Translations under genes and position numbers: made by a program
Shown: piece after piece, positions 43,272-50,866 of the stretch
How the letters are laid out: each line of letters starts with the position of its first letter
Position numbering within the stretch: the stretch's first letter is position 1
Notes under the pieces: model-generated
What the model was told of the DNA's origin: nothing
The model's input: the letters and a program-made list of their open reading frames with translations, nothing else
The model's database searches: none
Origin: Clostridia bacterium
GTDB taxonomy: Bacteria; Bacillota; Clostridia; Christensenellales; Aristaeellaceae
NCBI GenBank assembly: GCA_017519405.1
Contig: JAFWSH010000036.1
Coordinates: forward strand, 62,001 to 126,000
Length of the DNA stretch: 64,000 nucleotides
Direction: 5' to 3'

Positions 43272-43305
43272 GGGTCCGTCCTCCTTGTATATCGCTTTTT
43301 TGTTT

Positions 43306-44343
43306 TCAGAAGCAGCGCTCTTTCCGGTGGGTTCTGCACACCGCGTCCTCGCCGCAGTGGTAGCAGAGCTCGTTTTCGCAGATCCCGTCCCCGCTCAGGC
43401 AGGTGAGGATGTTGTTCACCGTGGTCTCGGCGATGTTGTTCAGGGCCTCCTCCGTCAGGAAGGCCTGGTGGGAGGTGACGATGACGTTGGGCATGGAAAT
43501 CAGGCGGGAGAGCAGGTCGTCCCCCAGGATGTGGCCGGAGCGGTCCTCGAAAAACAGGTCCGCCTCCTCCTCATAGACGTCCAGGCAGGCCGCCCCCACC
43601 TTCCTGGCCTTGATGCCCTCCAGCAGGGCCTCCGCATCGATCAGGGCGCCCCGGGAGGTGTTGATGATCACCACGCCCTTCTTCATCTTTTCGATGGCGG
43701 CGGCGCTGATCATATGCCGGGTCTCCTCCGTCAGCGGACAGTGCAGGGAGATCACGTCGCTCTCCTGCAGCAGCCGGTCCAGGGTCACGTACTCGATGCC
43801 GCTGCCCTCCGCCGGGAACTTGTCGTAGGCGATGACCCGCATGCCAAAGCCCCGGCAGATGTCGATGAACACCCGGCCGATCTTGCCGGTGCCCACCACG
43901 CCCATGGTCTTGCCGTGGAGGTCGAAGCCCGTCAGTCCGTTGAGGGAGAAGTTGAACTCCCGGGTGCGGTTGTAGGCCTTGTGGATGCGGCGCACGCTGG
44001 TCAGCAGCAGGGCCATGGCGTGCTCCGCCACCGCGTAGGGGGAGTAGGCCGGCACCCGGACCACATGGATCTTTCCGTAGGCTGCCCGCACGTCCACGTT
44101 GTTGTAGCCCGCCGAGCGCAGGGCGATGAGTTTCACCCCGCAGGCGTACAGCTTGTCAATCACCGCCGCGCTCACCGTGTCGTTGACGAAGACGCACACG
44201 GCCTCACAGCCCTCCGCCAGGGCGGCGGTGTCCTCGTTCAGTTTGGTCTCGAAGAAGCGGAACTGAAGCCCGGCGGGCTCCCCGTAGCGCTCAAAGGACG
44301 GCTTGTCGTAAGGCTTTGTGTCATAGAACGCAACCCTGATCAT
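43306..44343 (-). CDS. D-lactate dehydrogenase / D-2-hydroxyacid dehydrogenase
   Basis: A 345-residue NAD-dependent D-2-hydroxyacid dehydrogenase. The catalytic triad is visible: Arg in LRSAGYNNVD, Glu in DVYEEEADLFF and His in SHQAFLTEEA. The NAD loop is MGVVGTGKIGRVF. The DLFFEDRSGHILGDDLLSRL segment is typical of D-lactate dehydrogenases of the LdhA group. It would reduce pyruvate to D-lactate in fermentation. The C-terminus has five clustered cysteines (CENELCYHCGEDAVC and a final C), an uncommon but not unique feature. It heads a three-gene operon. Confidence 0.9.
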   Translation of the reverse strand: MIRVAFYDTKPYDKPSFERYGEPAGLQFRFFETKLNEDTAALAEGCEAVCVFVNDTVSAAVIDKLYACGVKLIALRSAGYNNVDVRAAYGKIHVVRVPAYSPYAVAEHAMALLLTSVRRIHKAYNRTREFNFSLNGLTGFDLHGKTMGVVGTGKIGRVFIDICRGFGMRVIAYDKFPAEGSGIEYVTLDRLLQESDVISLHCPLTEETRHMISAAAIEKMKKGVVIINTSRGALIDAEALLEGIKARKVGAACLDVYEEEADLFFEDRSGHILGDDLLSRLISMPNVIVTSHQAFLTEEALNNIAETTVNNILTCLSGDGICENELCYHCGEDAVCRTHRKERCF

Positions 44344-44378
44344 GGCTGTTTTCCCCTTTTTGTCATACTTCTGCCGTT

Positions 44379-44407
44379 ATCATACCCTGCCTGCGTCAAA
44401 AACGCAA
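44379..44407 (-). promoter_or_regulatory. Promoter of the D-LDH operon
   Basis: On the minus strand TTGCGT (44402-44407) and TATGAT (44379-44384) with a 17-base spacer. Confidence 0.65.
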
Positions 44408-44425
44408 GCCCTTCCGTCCGGGGTC

Positions 44426-46603
44426 TCAACCGGGCATGGCGGCCCGGAATGTGTGGCGGCCCGGGGGCAGCCGGTGCTTCTCCCCGGCGATGCATGCCTC
44501 ACAGGGCACCGGCGTCTCCAGTTCGCAGCACACGATCCCGTCCTCCCAGCGCCAGGCCGCCCGGACCGTGCCGTGGCGGGTGTGCAGCTGCACCTGCAGC
44601 CGGCCCACCCGGGGATCCGGCAGCGGCGCGTAGCGCAGTTCGGCATACCCCGGCTTGTCCTCCGGATGGCCCAGTCCCGCCGCCTTCTCAAAGATCCAGT
44701 CCGCCACCGCCCCGTAGGCGTAGTGGTTGAAGGAGTTCATGGTCGCCGACCAGAAGGAGCCGTCGGGGCGCACCCCGTCCCAGTGCTCCCACACGGTGGT
44801 GGCCCCCCGGGTCACCGGGTAGAGCCAGCCCGGGTACTCCCGCCGCAGCAGCAGGTCCCAGGCCAGCTTTCCGTAGCCGTGGTCGCTCAGCACATGGAGC
44901 AGGTAGGGCGTCCCCACAAAGCCGGTGCGCAGCTGGGTTCCCTCAGATCGGATCATGGCCGCCAGCGCGTCCGCCACCGCCTGCTCGTCCGCCGCCAGGT
45001 GGAAGGCCAGGGCCAGCACGTGCTCCGTCTGGGTCCGGCAATCCGGAAAGGCCGCCCGGAAGGCCGCCGTGATCTCCCGGTGGAGCGTATCGTAGGCCGT
45101 CACATCCTCACCCAGGGCGCGGCCGGCGCGCACCACCAGGTCCGCCGCGTGGGCATAGAAGGCGCTGGCAATGAAGTCGTCCCGGCTGGCGCCCTTTCGG
45201 GTGCCCTCCGGCGCGTCCAGGGCCAGCCAGTCCCCCAGCTGGTCGCAGCCCGTCCACAGCCGGGGCGTGCGGGTCATGCCGCCGATGCAGTCCACCCAGC
45301 GGCGCATGCTGTCAAACTGCTCCGCCAGCAGTGCCCGGTTCCCGTAGGCCTGGTAGACCTCCCAGGGGCAGATCACCGCCGCGTCCCCCCAGGCAGCCCG
45401 GGGAGGGTCGTCCGGCAGCAGATCCGGGATCACGCTGCCCACGCCGCCGTCCGGCCGCTGCTCGGCCCGCAGGTCCCGCAGCCACTTGGTGAAGAAGCGC
45501 TCCGTGTCGTAGAAGCAGCAGGCAGCCTTCACAAAGGCCTGGGCATCCCCCGTCCAGCCCAGCCGCTCGTCCCGCTGGGGGCAGTCGGTGGGCACGTCCA
45601 GGAAGTTTCCCCGCTGGCTCCACAGGATGTTGTCCAGCAGGCGGTTCAGCAGCGGGTCCCCGGTGGTGATTTGCCCGGTGCGCGCCATGGCCGAGTACAC
45701 CGCCACCGCGGTGAACTGCTCCGGCCGGGGCTCCCCGGGCCAGGCCTTCAGGCGGATATAGCGGAAGCCGAAGAAGGTCAGCCGCGGGTGCCAGCGCTGC
45801 GCCCCCTCCCGGCAGACATAGCGCACCTCCGCCCGGGCCCGGCGGTAGTTCTCGTTGTAGAAATTGCCCTCCCGATCCAGCATCTCCCCGTGGTCGAAGC
45901 GGACCTCCTCCCCCGGAGCGGCCGTCACCGTGAATTCCACATAGCCGGTGATCTCCTGGCCGAAGTCCACCACCGTCTCCCCGGCGGGGGTGGTGAGGAT
46001 GGCCACGGCGGGCAGGCGCTCCTGCTCCCGGATCTCCTCCCCCTCCTGGGGAGTGAGAATCTCCCGGGACCAGTCCAGCCGTCGGACAGGCCGCCACACC
46101 CGGCAGGCATCCCCGGCAAGCCGGGCGTCGAAAGCCTCCCCGTCGTAGAGCTCGGAGAAGCGGATTTCGCTCTCGCTCCAGCGCCAGTCCTCCCCGGTGG
46201 AGAGGGTCTCCCGCCGCCCGTCGGCGTACACCAGGGTGATCAGGGCGATGAGGCCGCAGGGCTGCTCCGTGCGCTGCTGCTTGTCCCGGGTGTTCCACCC
46301 CGGCATGGGGGAGCGGAACCAGCCCCGCCCCACCGTCACCCGTAGGTCGTTCTCCCCCGCCAGCAGGTCCGTGATGTCATAAGTCTGCACCTGGAGGCGG
46401 CGGGCATAGCTGGTCCAGCCGGGGGCCAGGACGTACTCCCCCACCCGCCTTCCGTTCAGCACCGCCTCGTACACGCCCAGGGCCGTGATCTGTAGCTCTG
46501 CCCGGACCAGGTCCTTCTCCACGGCAAAAGCCCGGCGAAACACCGGGCAAATGTCCCCCGCGGGGACGTCGGGGGTGATCCAGTCACAGCGGCGGATCTC
46601 CAT
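44426..46603 (-). CDS. Alpha-L-rhamnosidase, GH78
   Basis: A 725-residue GH78 enzyme without a signal peptide. The N-terminal beta domains contain AELQITALGVYEAVLNGRRV and LAPGWTSYARRLQVQTYDIT; the (alpha/alpha)6 barrel has the family fingerprint DVPTDCPQRDERLGWTGDAQ, and further WTGCDQLGDWL and the C-terminal TVWEHWDG with SFNHYAYGAVADWI. It removes terminal alpha-L-rhamnose from glycosides. Two starts compete: an ATG overlapping the hydrogenase stop codon (ATGA) with the GGAAGG directly abutting, and the ATG three codons later used here, which has GGAAGG at 9 bases. Confidence 0.9.
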   Translation of the reverse strand: MEIRRCDWITPDVPAGDICPVFRRAFAVEKDLVRAELQITALGVYEAVLNGRRVGEYVLAPGWTSYARRLQVQTYDITDLLAGENDLRVTVGRGWFRSPMPGWNTRDKQQRTEQPCGLIALITLVYADGRRETLSTGEDWRWSESEIRFSELYDGEAFDARLAGDACRVWRPVRRLDWSREILTPQEGEEIREQERLPAVAILTTPAGETVVDFGQEITGYVEFTVTAAPGEEVRFDHGEMLDREGNFYNENYRRARAEVRYVCREGAQRWHPRLTFFGFRYIRLKAWPGEPRPEQFTAVAVYSAMARTGQITTGDPLLNRLLDNILWSQRGNFLDVPTDCPQRDERLGWTGDAQAFVKAACCFYDTERFFTKWLRDLRAEQRPDGGVGSVIPDLLPDDPPRAAWGDAAVICPWEVYQAYGNRALLAEQFDSMRRWVDCIGGMTRTPRLWTGCDQLGDWLALDAPEGTRKGASRDDFIASAFYAHAADLVVRAGRALGEDVTAYDTLHREITAAFRAAFPDCRTQTEHVLALAFHLAADEQAVADALAAMIRSEGTQLRTGFVGTPYLLHVLSDHGYGKLAWDLLLRREYPGWLYPVTRGATTVWEHWDGVRPDGSFWSATMNSFNHYAYGAVADWIFEKAAGLGHPEDKPGYAELRYAPLPDPRVGRLQVQLHTRHGTVRAAWRWEDGIVCCELETPVPCEACIAGEKHRLPPGRHTFRAAMPG

Positions 46604-46608
46604 GGGCG

Positions 46609-48129
46609 TCATCCTTCCGCCTCCCCGTCGGGCCGGTGAGCCAGGGGATCGTGGGGATTCGGGCTGCCGTCCCGCTGCATGGAGAAGCGGTCCATGGGGT
46701 AGCTGCGCAGGTTGTCCAGGATGCCGCGGCCGTCGGCCTTCGCCAGCAGCTCGCCCCGGGCCTTCATGACCAGGCCCTCCGCCTGGTGCTTGGAGGGGCC
46801 GCCCACGCAGCCGCCGGGGCAGATCATGCCCTCCACAAAGTCTGCGCTCAGCTTCCCCGCCCGCAGCAGCATCATGGCCTTCTTGCACTCGTCGCCCCCC
46901 GCGCAGGTCATCAGGGAGATGCCGTCGGTCTCCTCCCCCAGCTCCCGCATGACCTCCAGCACCGCCGCCGCCACGCCGCCGCTGCCTGCGAAGCACTTGC
47001 CGAACAGGGACGACTCCTGGTAGTCCTCCGCCACCGGCTCGATGGGGATCTCCCGGGCGTCCAGCATGGCCACCATCTCGCCGTAGGTCAGGGCGTAGTC
47101 GGCGCTGTCCTTGATCAGCGGGTTCAGGGTCTCCCCCTTCTTGGCGATGCAGGGGCCGATGAACACGGTGACGCAGTCCGGATCCAGGCTCTTGAGATAG
47201 CGGGACACTGCCACCATCGGGGAGACCGTGGCGGACTTGTTTTCCTCATAGATCTGGGGGAAGTGGTGGTGGAGCATGGAGATGAAGGCAGGGCAGCAGG
47301 AGGTGGTCATCTTCCGGCCCTCCTTCCGGGCCTCGATCCACTCCATGGCCTCGTAGGCGGCGGTCATGTCGCCCCCCAGGCCCACCTCCACCATCTCCGC
47401 GAAGCCGTATTTCTTCAGCGCGGCCCGGATGGCGGCCATGCTGATGTCCTTGCCGAACTGGCCCTCCGTGGCGGGGGCGCACATGGCCACCACCCGCTTC
47501 CCGGCCCGGATGGCCCGGATCACGTCCACCGCGAAGATCTTGGAGCCGATGGCACCGAAGGGACAGTTGTGGATGCAGTGTCCGCAGTGGATGCACTTGG
47601 ACTCGTCGATCTGGCACACGCCGCCCTCGTTGTAGGAGATGGCCCCCACCGGGCAGGCTTTCTTGCAGGGGCGCTCCTGGTGGATGATGGCGCCGTAGGG
47701 ACAGGCTTTGGCGCACAGACCGCAGGACTTGCACTTGTTGGGGTCGATGCGCATCTTGGTGTCGCCGGGGGCGATGGCCCCGAAGCGGCAGGAGTTCAGG
47801 CAGGCCTTCCCCAGGCAGAAGCGGCAGATGTCCGTGACATAGTAGTCCTGGATGGGGCAGTCGTCACAGGCCGCAGGGATGACCTGCACCACGTTGTCGG
47901 AGACCCGGGAGGGCTCCGGCGTCTGGCCGATGGCCAGGCGGATGCGCCCCCGGACGATCTCCCGCTCCTTGTACACGCAGCAGCGGTACTGGGGCTTGGG
48001 TCCGGGGCTCACCTCGTAGACGATCTTCTCCGTCTCCTCCGTATTCAAACGGTCCTCCCAGGCCAGGCGGCAGACCTCCCGGAGGATGAAATGTTTCAGT
48101 TCCACAATGCCCTTGTCGTTGGTAATCAT
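46609..48129 (-). CDS. Monomeric [FeFe]-hydrogenase with multiple iron-sulfur clusters
   Basis: A 506-residue hydrogenase. The N-terminal half has several cysteine clusters: CDDCPIQ with CRFCLGKACLNSC, then CKSCGLCAKACPYGA, CKKACPVGA and CIHCGHCIHNCPFGA, enough for about four [4Fe-4S] clusters. The H-cluster motifs are TTSCCPAF (Cys278-279), GPCIAKKGE (Cys327) and MICPGGCVGG (Cys437, Cys441), so all H-cluster ligands are present. The TSCCPAF/GPCIAK variants differ from the classical TSCCPGW/MPCTAK and suggest group B, by my recollection of the classes. It is translationally coupled to the rhamnosidase gene. H-cluster maturases HydE, F, G are not in the window. Confidence 0.88.
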   Translation of the reverse strand: MITNDKGIVELKHFILREVCRLAWEDRLNTEETEKIVYEVSPGPKPQYRCCVYKEREIVRGRIRLAIGQTPEPSRVSDNVVQVIPAACDDCPIQDYYVTDICRFCLGKACLNSCRFGAIAPGDTKMRIDPNKCKSCGLCAKACPYGAIIHQERPCKKACPVGAISYNEGGVCQIDESKCIHCGHCIHNCPFGAIGSKIFAVDVIRAIRAGKRVVAMCAPATEGQFGKDISMAAIRAALKKYGFAEMVEVGLGGDMTAAYEAMEWIEARKEGRKMTTSCCPAFISMLHHHFPQIYEENKSATVSPMVAVSRYLKSLDPDCVTVFIGPCIAKKGETLNPLIKDSADYALTYGEMVAMLDAREIPIEPVAEDYQESSLFGKCFAGSGGVAAAVLEVMRELGEETDGISLMTCAGGDECKKAMMLLRAGKLSADFVEGMICPGGCVGGPSKHQAEGLVMKARGELLAKADGRGILDNLRSYPMDRFSMQRDGSPNPHDPLAHRPDGEAEG

Positions 48130-48261
48130 GCTCACAGCCCTTTCGGTTGTTTATTCTGACAGTAGAGTTTCGCCGGGGTGAGGGGGAATTCCTGCCGGAG
48201 GCGGATATATACCTTTGCGTCTTTTTTTCGGACGCATGGCAGCTGCCCGTGCCGGTACATC

Positions 48262-48290
48262 TTGACATCCGATCGTTCTGTCCCTATAAT
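48262..48290 (+). promoter_or_regulatory. Consensus promoter of the zinc-ribbon protein
   Basis: TTGACA (48262-48267) and TATAAT (48285-48290) with a 17-base spacer, an exact consensus promoter. No clear promoter for the divergent hydrogenase was found between 48130 and 48261. Confidence 0.85.
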
Positions 48291-48334
48291 TACACCAGAA
48301 ACAAGCTACAAATTTACCGAAAGAAGGGTTTGCC

Positions 48335-48838
48335 ATGGCCATGATCAACTGTCCCGAGTGCAATCACGAGATCTCTGACAAGGCGCATTTCTGTCCCCAC
48401 TGCGGTTATCCGATGATTGATCCCGCCGAAAAAAAGCCTAACGTACGTCTGGTGAAGGGTGATGTTCATACTAATAATCTATCATTTTTCCTGAAAACTC
48501 TGGCCGTCATCACAATCATTGGCGGGTTTCTTGTCGTGATTCTTGTCCCTAACTCGCAAGAATTCCTGTTCACATGTACTTACTCCGCATTCCTTCTCTT
48601 TTCCATGGCAAAAATCATTGATATGATCCAAGCTACGCATGATATGATCAATGGGATGAAACTGGAGCAGTACACTTCCGAATTCTCTGATCGAAACCAC
48701 TCTGCCGCACAAATTCAAGGTTCGCCAGCCGGCACTGATGAAGTCGATCACAACCTTGGCTGGCGCTGTGTGCACTGCGGTACAGTCAACCGTAACGATC
48801 GCAATTTCTGTTCAAATTGTGGTGAGTGGAAGGAATAA
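48335..48838 (+). CDS. Zinc-ribbon membrane protein
   Basis: A 167-residue protein with an N-terminal zinc ribbon (CPECNHEISDKAHFCPHCGYP), two membrane helices (about 50-70 and 78-95) and a C-terminal second ribbon (CVHCGTVNRNDRNFCSNCGEW). Both ribbons would lie on the same side of the membrane, presumably inside. Its function is unknown. The gene and its upstream region are clearly richer in A and T than the surroundings and use codons such as ATT, AAT and TCT more often, suggesting recent acquisition or relaxed constraint. Confidence 0.75.
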   Translation: MAMINCPECNHEISDKAHFCPHCGYPMIDPAEKKPNVRLVKGDVHTNNLSFFLKTLAVITIIGGFLVVILVPNSQEFLFTCTYSAFLLFSMAKIIDMIQATHDMINGMKLEQYTSEFSDRNHSAAQIQGSPAGTDEVDHNLGWRCVHCGTVNRNDRNFCSNCGEWKE

Positions 48839-48875
48839 GAGAATGTGCTGCTCACTCAGAACATTCTATGCCTTC

Positions 48876-48898
48876 GGCCTCGCGTCGGAGGCCTTTTT
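48876..48898 (+). terminator. Intrinsic terminator of the zinc-ribbon gene
   Basis: GGCCTC-gcgtcg-GAGGCC with a perfect 6-base stem, followed by five T. Confidence 0.85.
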
Positions 48899-48912
48899 CG
48901 TTCTGTTTCCCC

Positions 48913-48942
48913 TTGCCCTCCCCCTGTCCGCCGTGTTATCAT
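48913..48942 (+). promoter_or_regulatory. Candidate promoter of the radical SAM gene
   Basis: TTGCCC (48913-48918) and TATCAT (48937-48942) with an 18-base spacer, about 30 bases before the start codon. Confidence 0.5.
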
Positions 48943-48970
48943 GTCCCCAGCAATCCAAAGGAGAAAAGCC

Positions 48971-49849
48971 ATGCATTTTGTGGAGGCGAAGGGCATCCTC
49001 ACCGGCAGCGGCGGGCATTTCGGCATGAACGTCTACCGGGGCTGCAGCCATGGCTGCATCTACTGCGACAGCCGCAGCCGCTGCTACCAGTTCACCCACC
49101 CTTTCGAGGACATCGAGGTCAAGCAGAACGCCCCAGAGCTGCTGGAGCAGGCGCTGCGGTCCAAGCGGCACAGGGCCATGATCGGCACCGGGTCCATGTC
49201 GGACCCCTACATGCACTGCGAGGAGCGGCTGATGATCACCCGGCGCTGCCTGGAGGTCATCCTCCGCCACGGCTTCGGCGCGGCAGTGCAGACCAAGTCC
49301 GACCGGATCCTTCGGGACATCGACCTGCTGGCGGCCATCCATGAGAGGGCGAAGTGCGTGGTGCAGCTCACCCTCACCACCTGGGACCCCGCCCTCTGCG
49401 CCCTCCTGGAGCCCCATGTGTGCAACACCCGGCGCCGGGTGGAGGTGCTGGCGGAGATGCAGCGGCGGGGCATCCCCACCGTGGTGTGGCTGACGCCGAT
49501 CCTGCCCTTCATCAACGACACGGAGGAGAACATCCGCCCCATCCTGGAAGCCTGCGCCGAAACCGGCGTGAAGGGGATCATCTGCTTCGACATGGGCCTC
49601 ACCCTCCGGGAGGGCAACCGGGAGTACTTCTACGCCGCCCTGGACCGGCACTTCCCGGGGCTGAAGGAGCAGTATGTCCGGCGCTACGGCAACGCCTACG
49701 AGCTCCCCAGCCCGGACGCCCCGCGCCTGATGGCCCTCTTCCGGGACTTCTGCGGAGCCCACGGCATCCTCCACCGCCCGGCGGACTGCTTCTCCTTCCT
49801 GTACGAGCTGCCCCAGCGCAGCCGCCAGCTCAGCCTCTTCGACCCATAA
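48971..49849 (+). CDS. SPL-like radical SAM protein
   Basis: A 292-residue radical SAM enzyme related to spore photoproduct lyase and the Rv2578c group. The [4Fe-4S]-AdoMet motif CSHGCIYC (CX3CX2C) is near residue 25, preceded by NVYRGC, and IGTGSMSDPYMHCEE and TKSDRILRDIDLL are typical of this subfamily. The substrate is not known; true SPL has a further catalytic Cys context not verified here. The ATG for MHFVEAKGIL is chosen because AAAGGAG lies 7 bases upstream and the promoter lies within the longer reading. Confidence 0.82.
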   Translation: MHFVEAKGILTGSGGHFGMNVYRGCSHGCIYCDSRSRCYQFTHPFEDIEVKQNAPELLEQALRSKRHRAMIGTGSMSDPYMHCEERLMITRRCLEVILRHGFGAAVQTKSDRILRDIDLLAAIHERAKCVVQLTLTTWDPALCALLEPHVCNTRRRVEVLAEMQRRGIPTVVWLTPILPFINDTEENIRPILEACAETGVKGIICFDMGLTLREGNREYFYAALDRHFPGLKEQYVRRYGNAYELPSPDAPRLMALFRDFCGAHGILHRPADCFSFLYELPQRSRQLSLFDP

Positions 49850-49850
49850 G

Positions 49851-49890
49851 AAAACGCCGCCCGTCTCCCGTCTCCGGGACGCAGGCGGCG
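49851..49890 (-). terminator. Terminator shared by the radical SAM gene and the G3E operon
   Basis: CGCCGCC (49855-49861) and GGCGGCG (49884-49890) form the stem. On the minus strand it is followed by TTTTCTT, ending the GTPase operon; on the plus strand only CTTTCG follows, so termination there is weaker. Confidence 0.65.
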
Positions 49891-49912
49891 CTTTCGTATG
49901 CCGTATTCTGAT

Positions 49913-50866
49913 TTACACGTTGCCGAAGGTCACATACTTCTCCTTGGGCGCCTTGGCGCGCTCCACTGCCTTTTCATGCAGCAGCAGGGCCTCCTGGCCC
50001 TCCGGGGACTGCACCGCCTGACATACGGCGGTGAGGGTGATGAAGCCCTTCTCGTCCGGCTTTGCGGTGCCCTTGGTGACCCAGCCGCACTTGGCGATGT
50101 CGTTGGCGCAGCAGGTCATGGCGTAGCGGGCAAAGTAGTAGAAGCCCGGGGGGAAGGAGGCGTCCGGGAAGGCCTGGCCCACCAGGCGCACGGTCTTGCC
50201 GTTGTAGCGCGCAGGATGATCCATGGAGTCCAGGTAGAAGATCCCGAAGTTCTCCTCGGTGATCTCAATCACATCCGCCTTCATGTCGTATGGCAGGTCC
50301 TCGTCGGAGACGCCGTCCTCGGTGGTGCCGTCCAGGTTCTCAAAGAGAATGTTGGCGGAGGGGTTCAGCGCCCGGAGCTGCTTGCGCCAGCTGCTCTTGG
50401 GGAAGTCGGCGCCGCAGCGGTTGATGAGGATCAGGTCCGCGGTCTTCATGGGATCCGTCAGCTGCTTGCGCATGTTGGTCATATAGTTGGCGAAGGTGGT
50501 GGCATCCGCCAGGGTGATGATCTGCACCAGCTCCCAGCGGGGGGGCATCTTCACCCGGGCCATCATCTCGATGCCCCAGAAGCTGTTGAACTCGATGATC
50601 ACCCGCTCCGGCTTGTGCTCCGCCGCCAGCTGCTTCAGCCTGAGGCTGGTGAACTCCTCCGCGCTGTCGAAGGACACCAGGGCGGCGTTGGCCTTCTTCA
50701 GGAGGGCGTCGTCATACTCCTCGATGCCCTCCTCGCCGCACAGGATCAGCGTCCGCTGCCCGTCCGAGAAGCCCTCATCCGTCAGCATGGAGCGGATCAT
50801 GGTGGTCTTGCCGCTCTCGATGAATCCCGTCAGCATGTAGACCGGGACAATGCTCTGTTCTCTCAT
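49913..50866 (-). CDS. G3E-family GTPase with YcgQ-like C-terminal domain
   Basis: A 317-residue CobW/COG0523-type protein. The P-loop GFIESGKTT is at residues 14-22 and INRCGAD supplies the guanine-recognition region. The usual CxCC metal motif of this family is absent (ILCGEEG instead). The C-terminal third, from about residue 195, has IFYLDSMDHPARYNGKTVRLVGQAF and a paired-cysteine motif MTCCANDI (252-256), which resembles the DUF1980/YcgQ proteins that are often co-encoded with such GTPases. It may combine a metal-insertase GTPase with its partner domain. The start overlaps the stop codon of the next G3E gene (ATGA). Confidence 0.82.
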   Translation of the reverse strand: MREQSIVPVYMLTGFIESGKTTMIRSMLTDEGFSDGQRTLILCGEEGIEEYDDALLKKANAALVSFDSAEEFTSLRLKQLAAEHKPERVIIEFNSFWGIEMMARVKMPPRWELVQIITLADATTFANYMTNMRKQLTDPMKTADLILINRCGADFPKSSWRKQLRALNPSANILFENLDGTTEDGVSDEDLPYDMKADVIEITEENFGIFYLDSMDHPARYNGKTVRLVGQAFPDASFPPGFYYFARYAMTCCANDIAKCGWVTKGTAKPDEKGFITLTAVCQAVQSPEGQEALLLHEKAVERAKAPKEKYVTFGNV

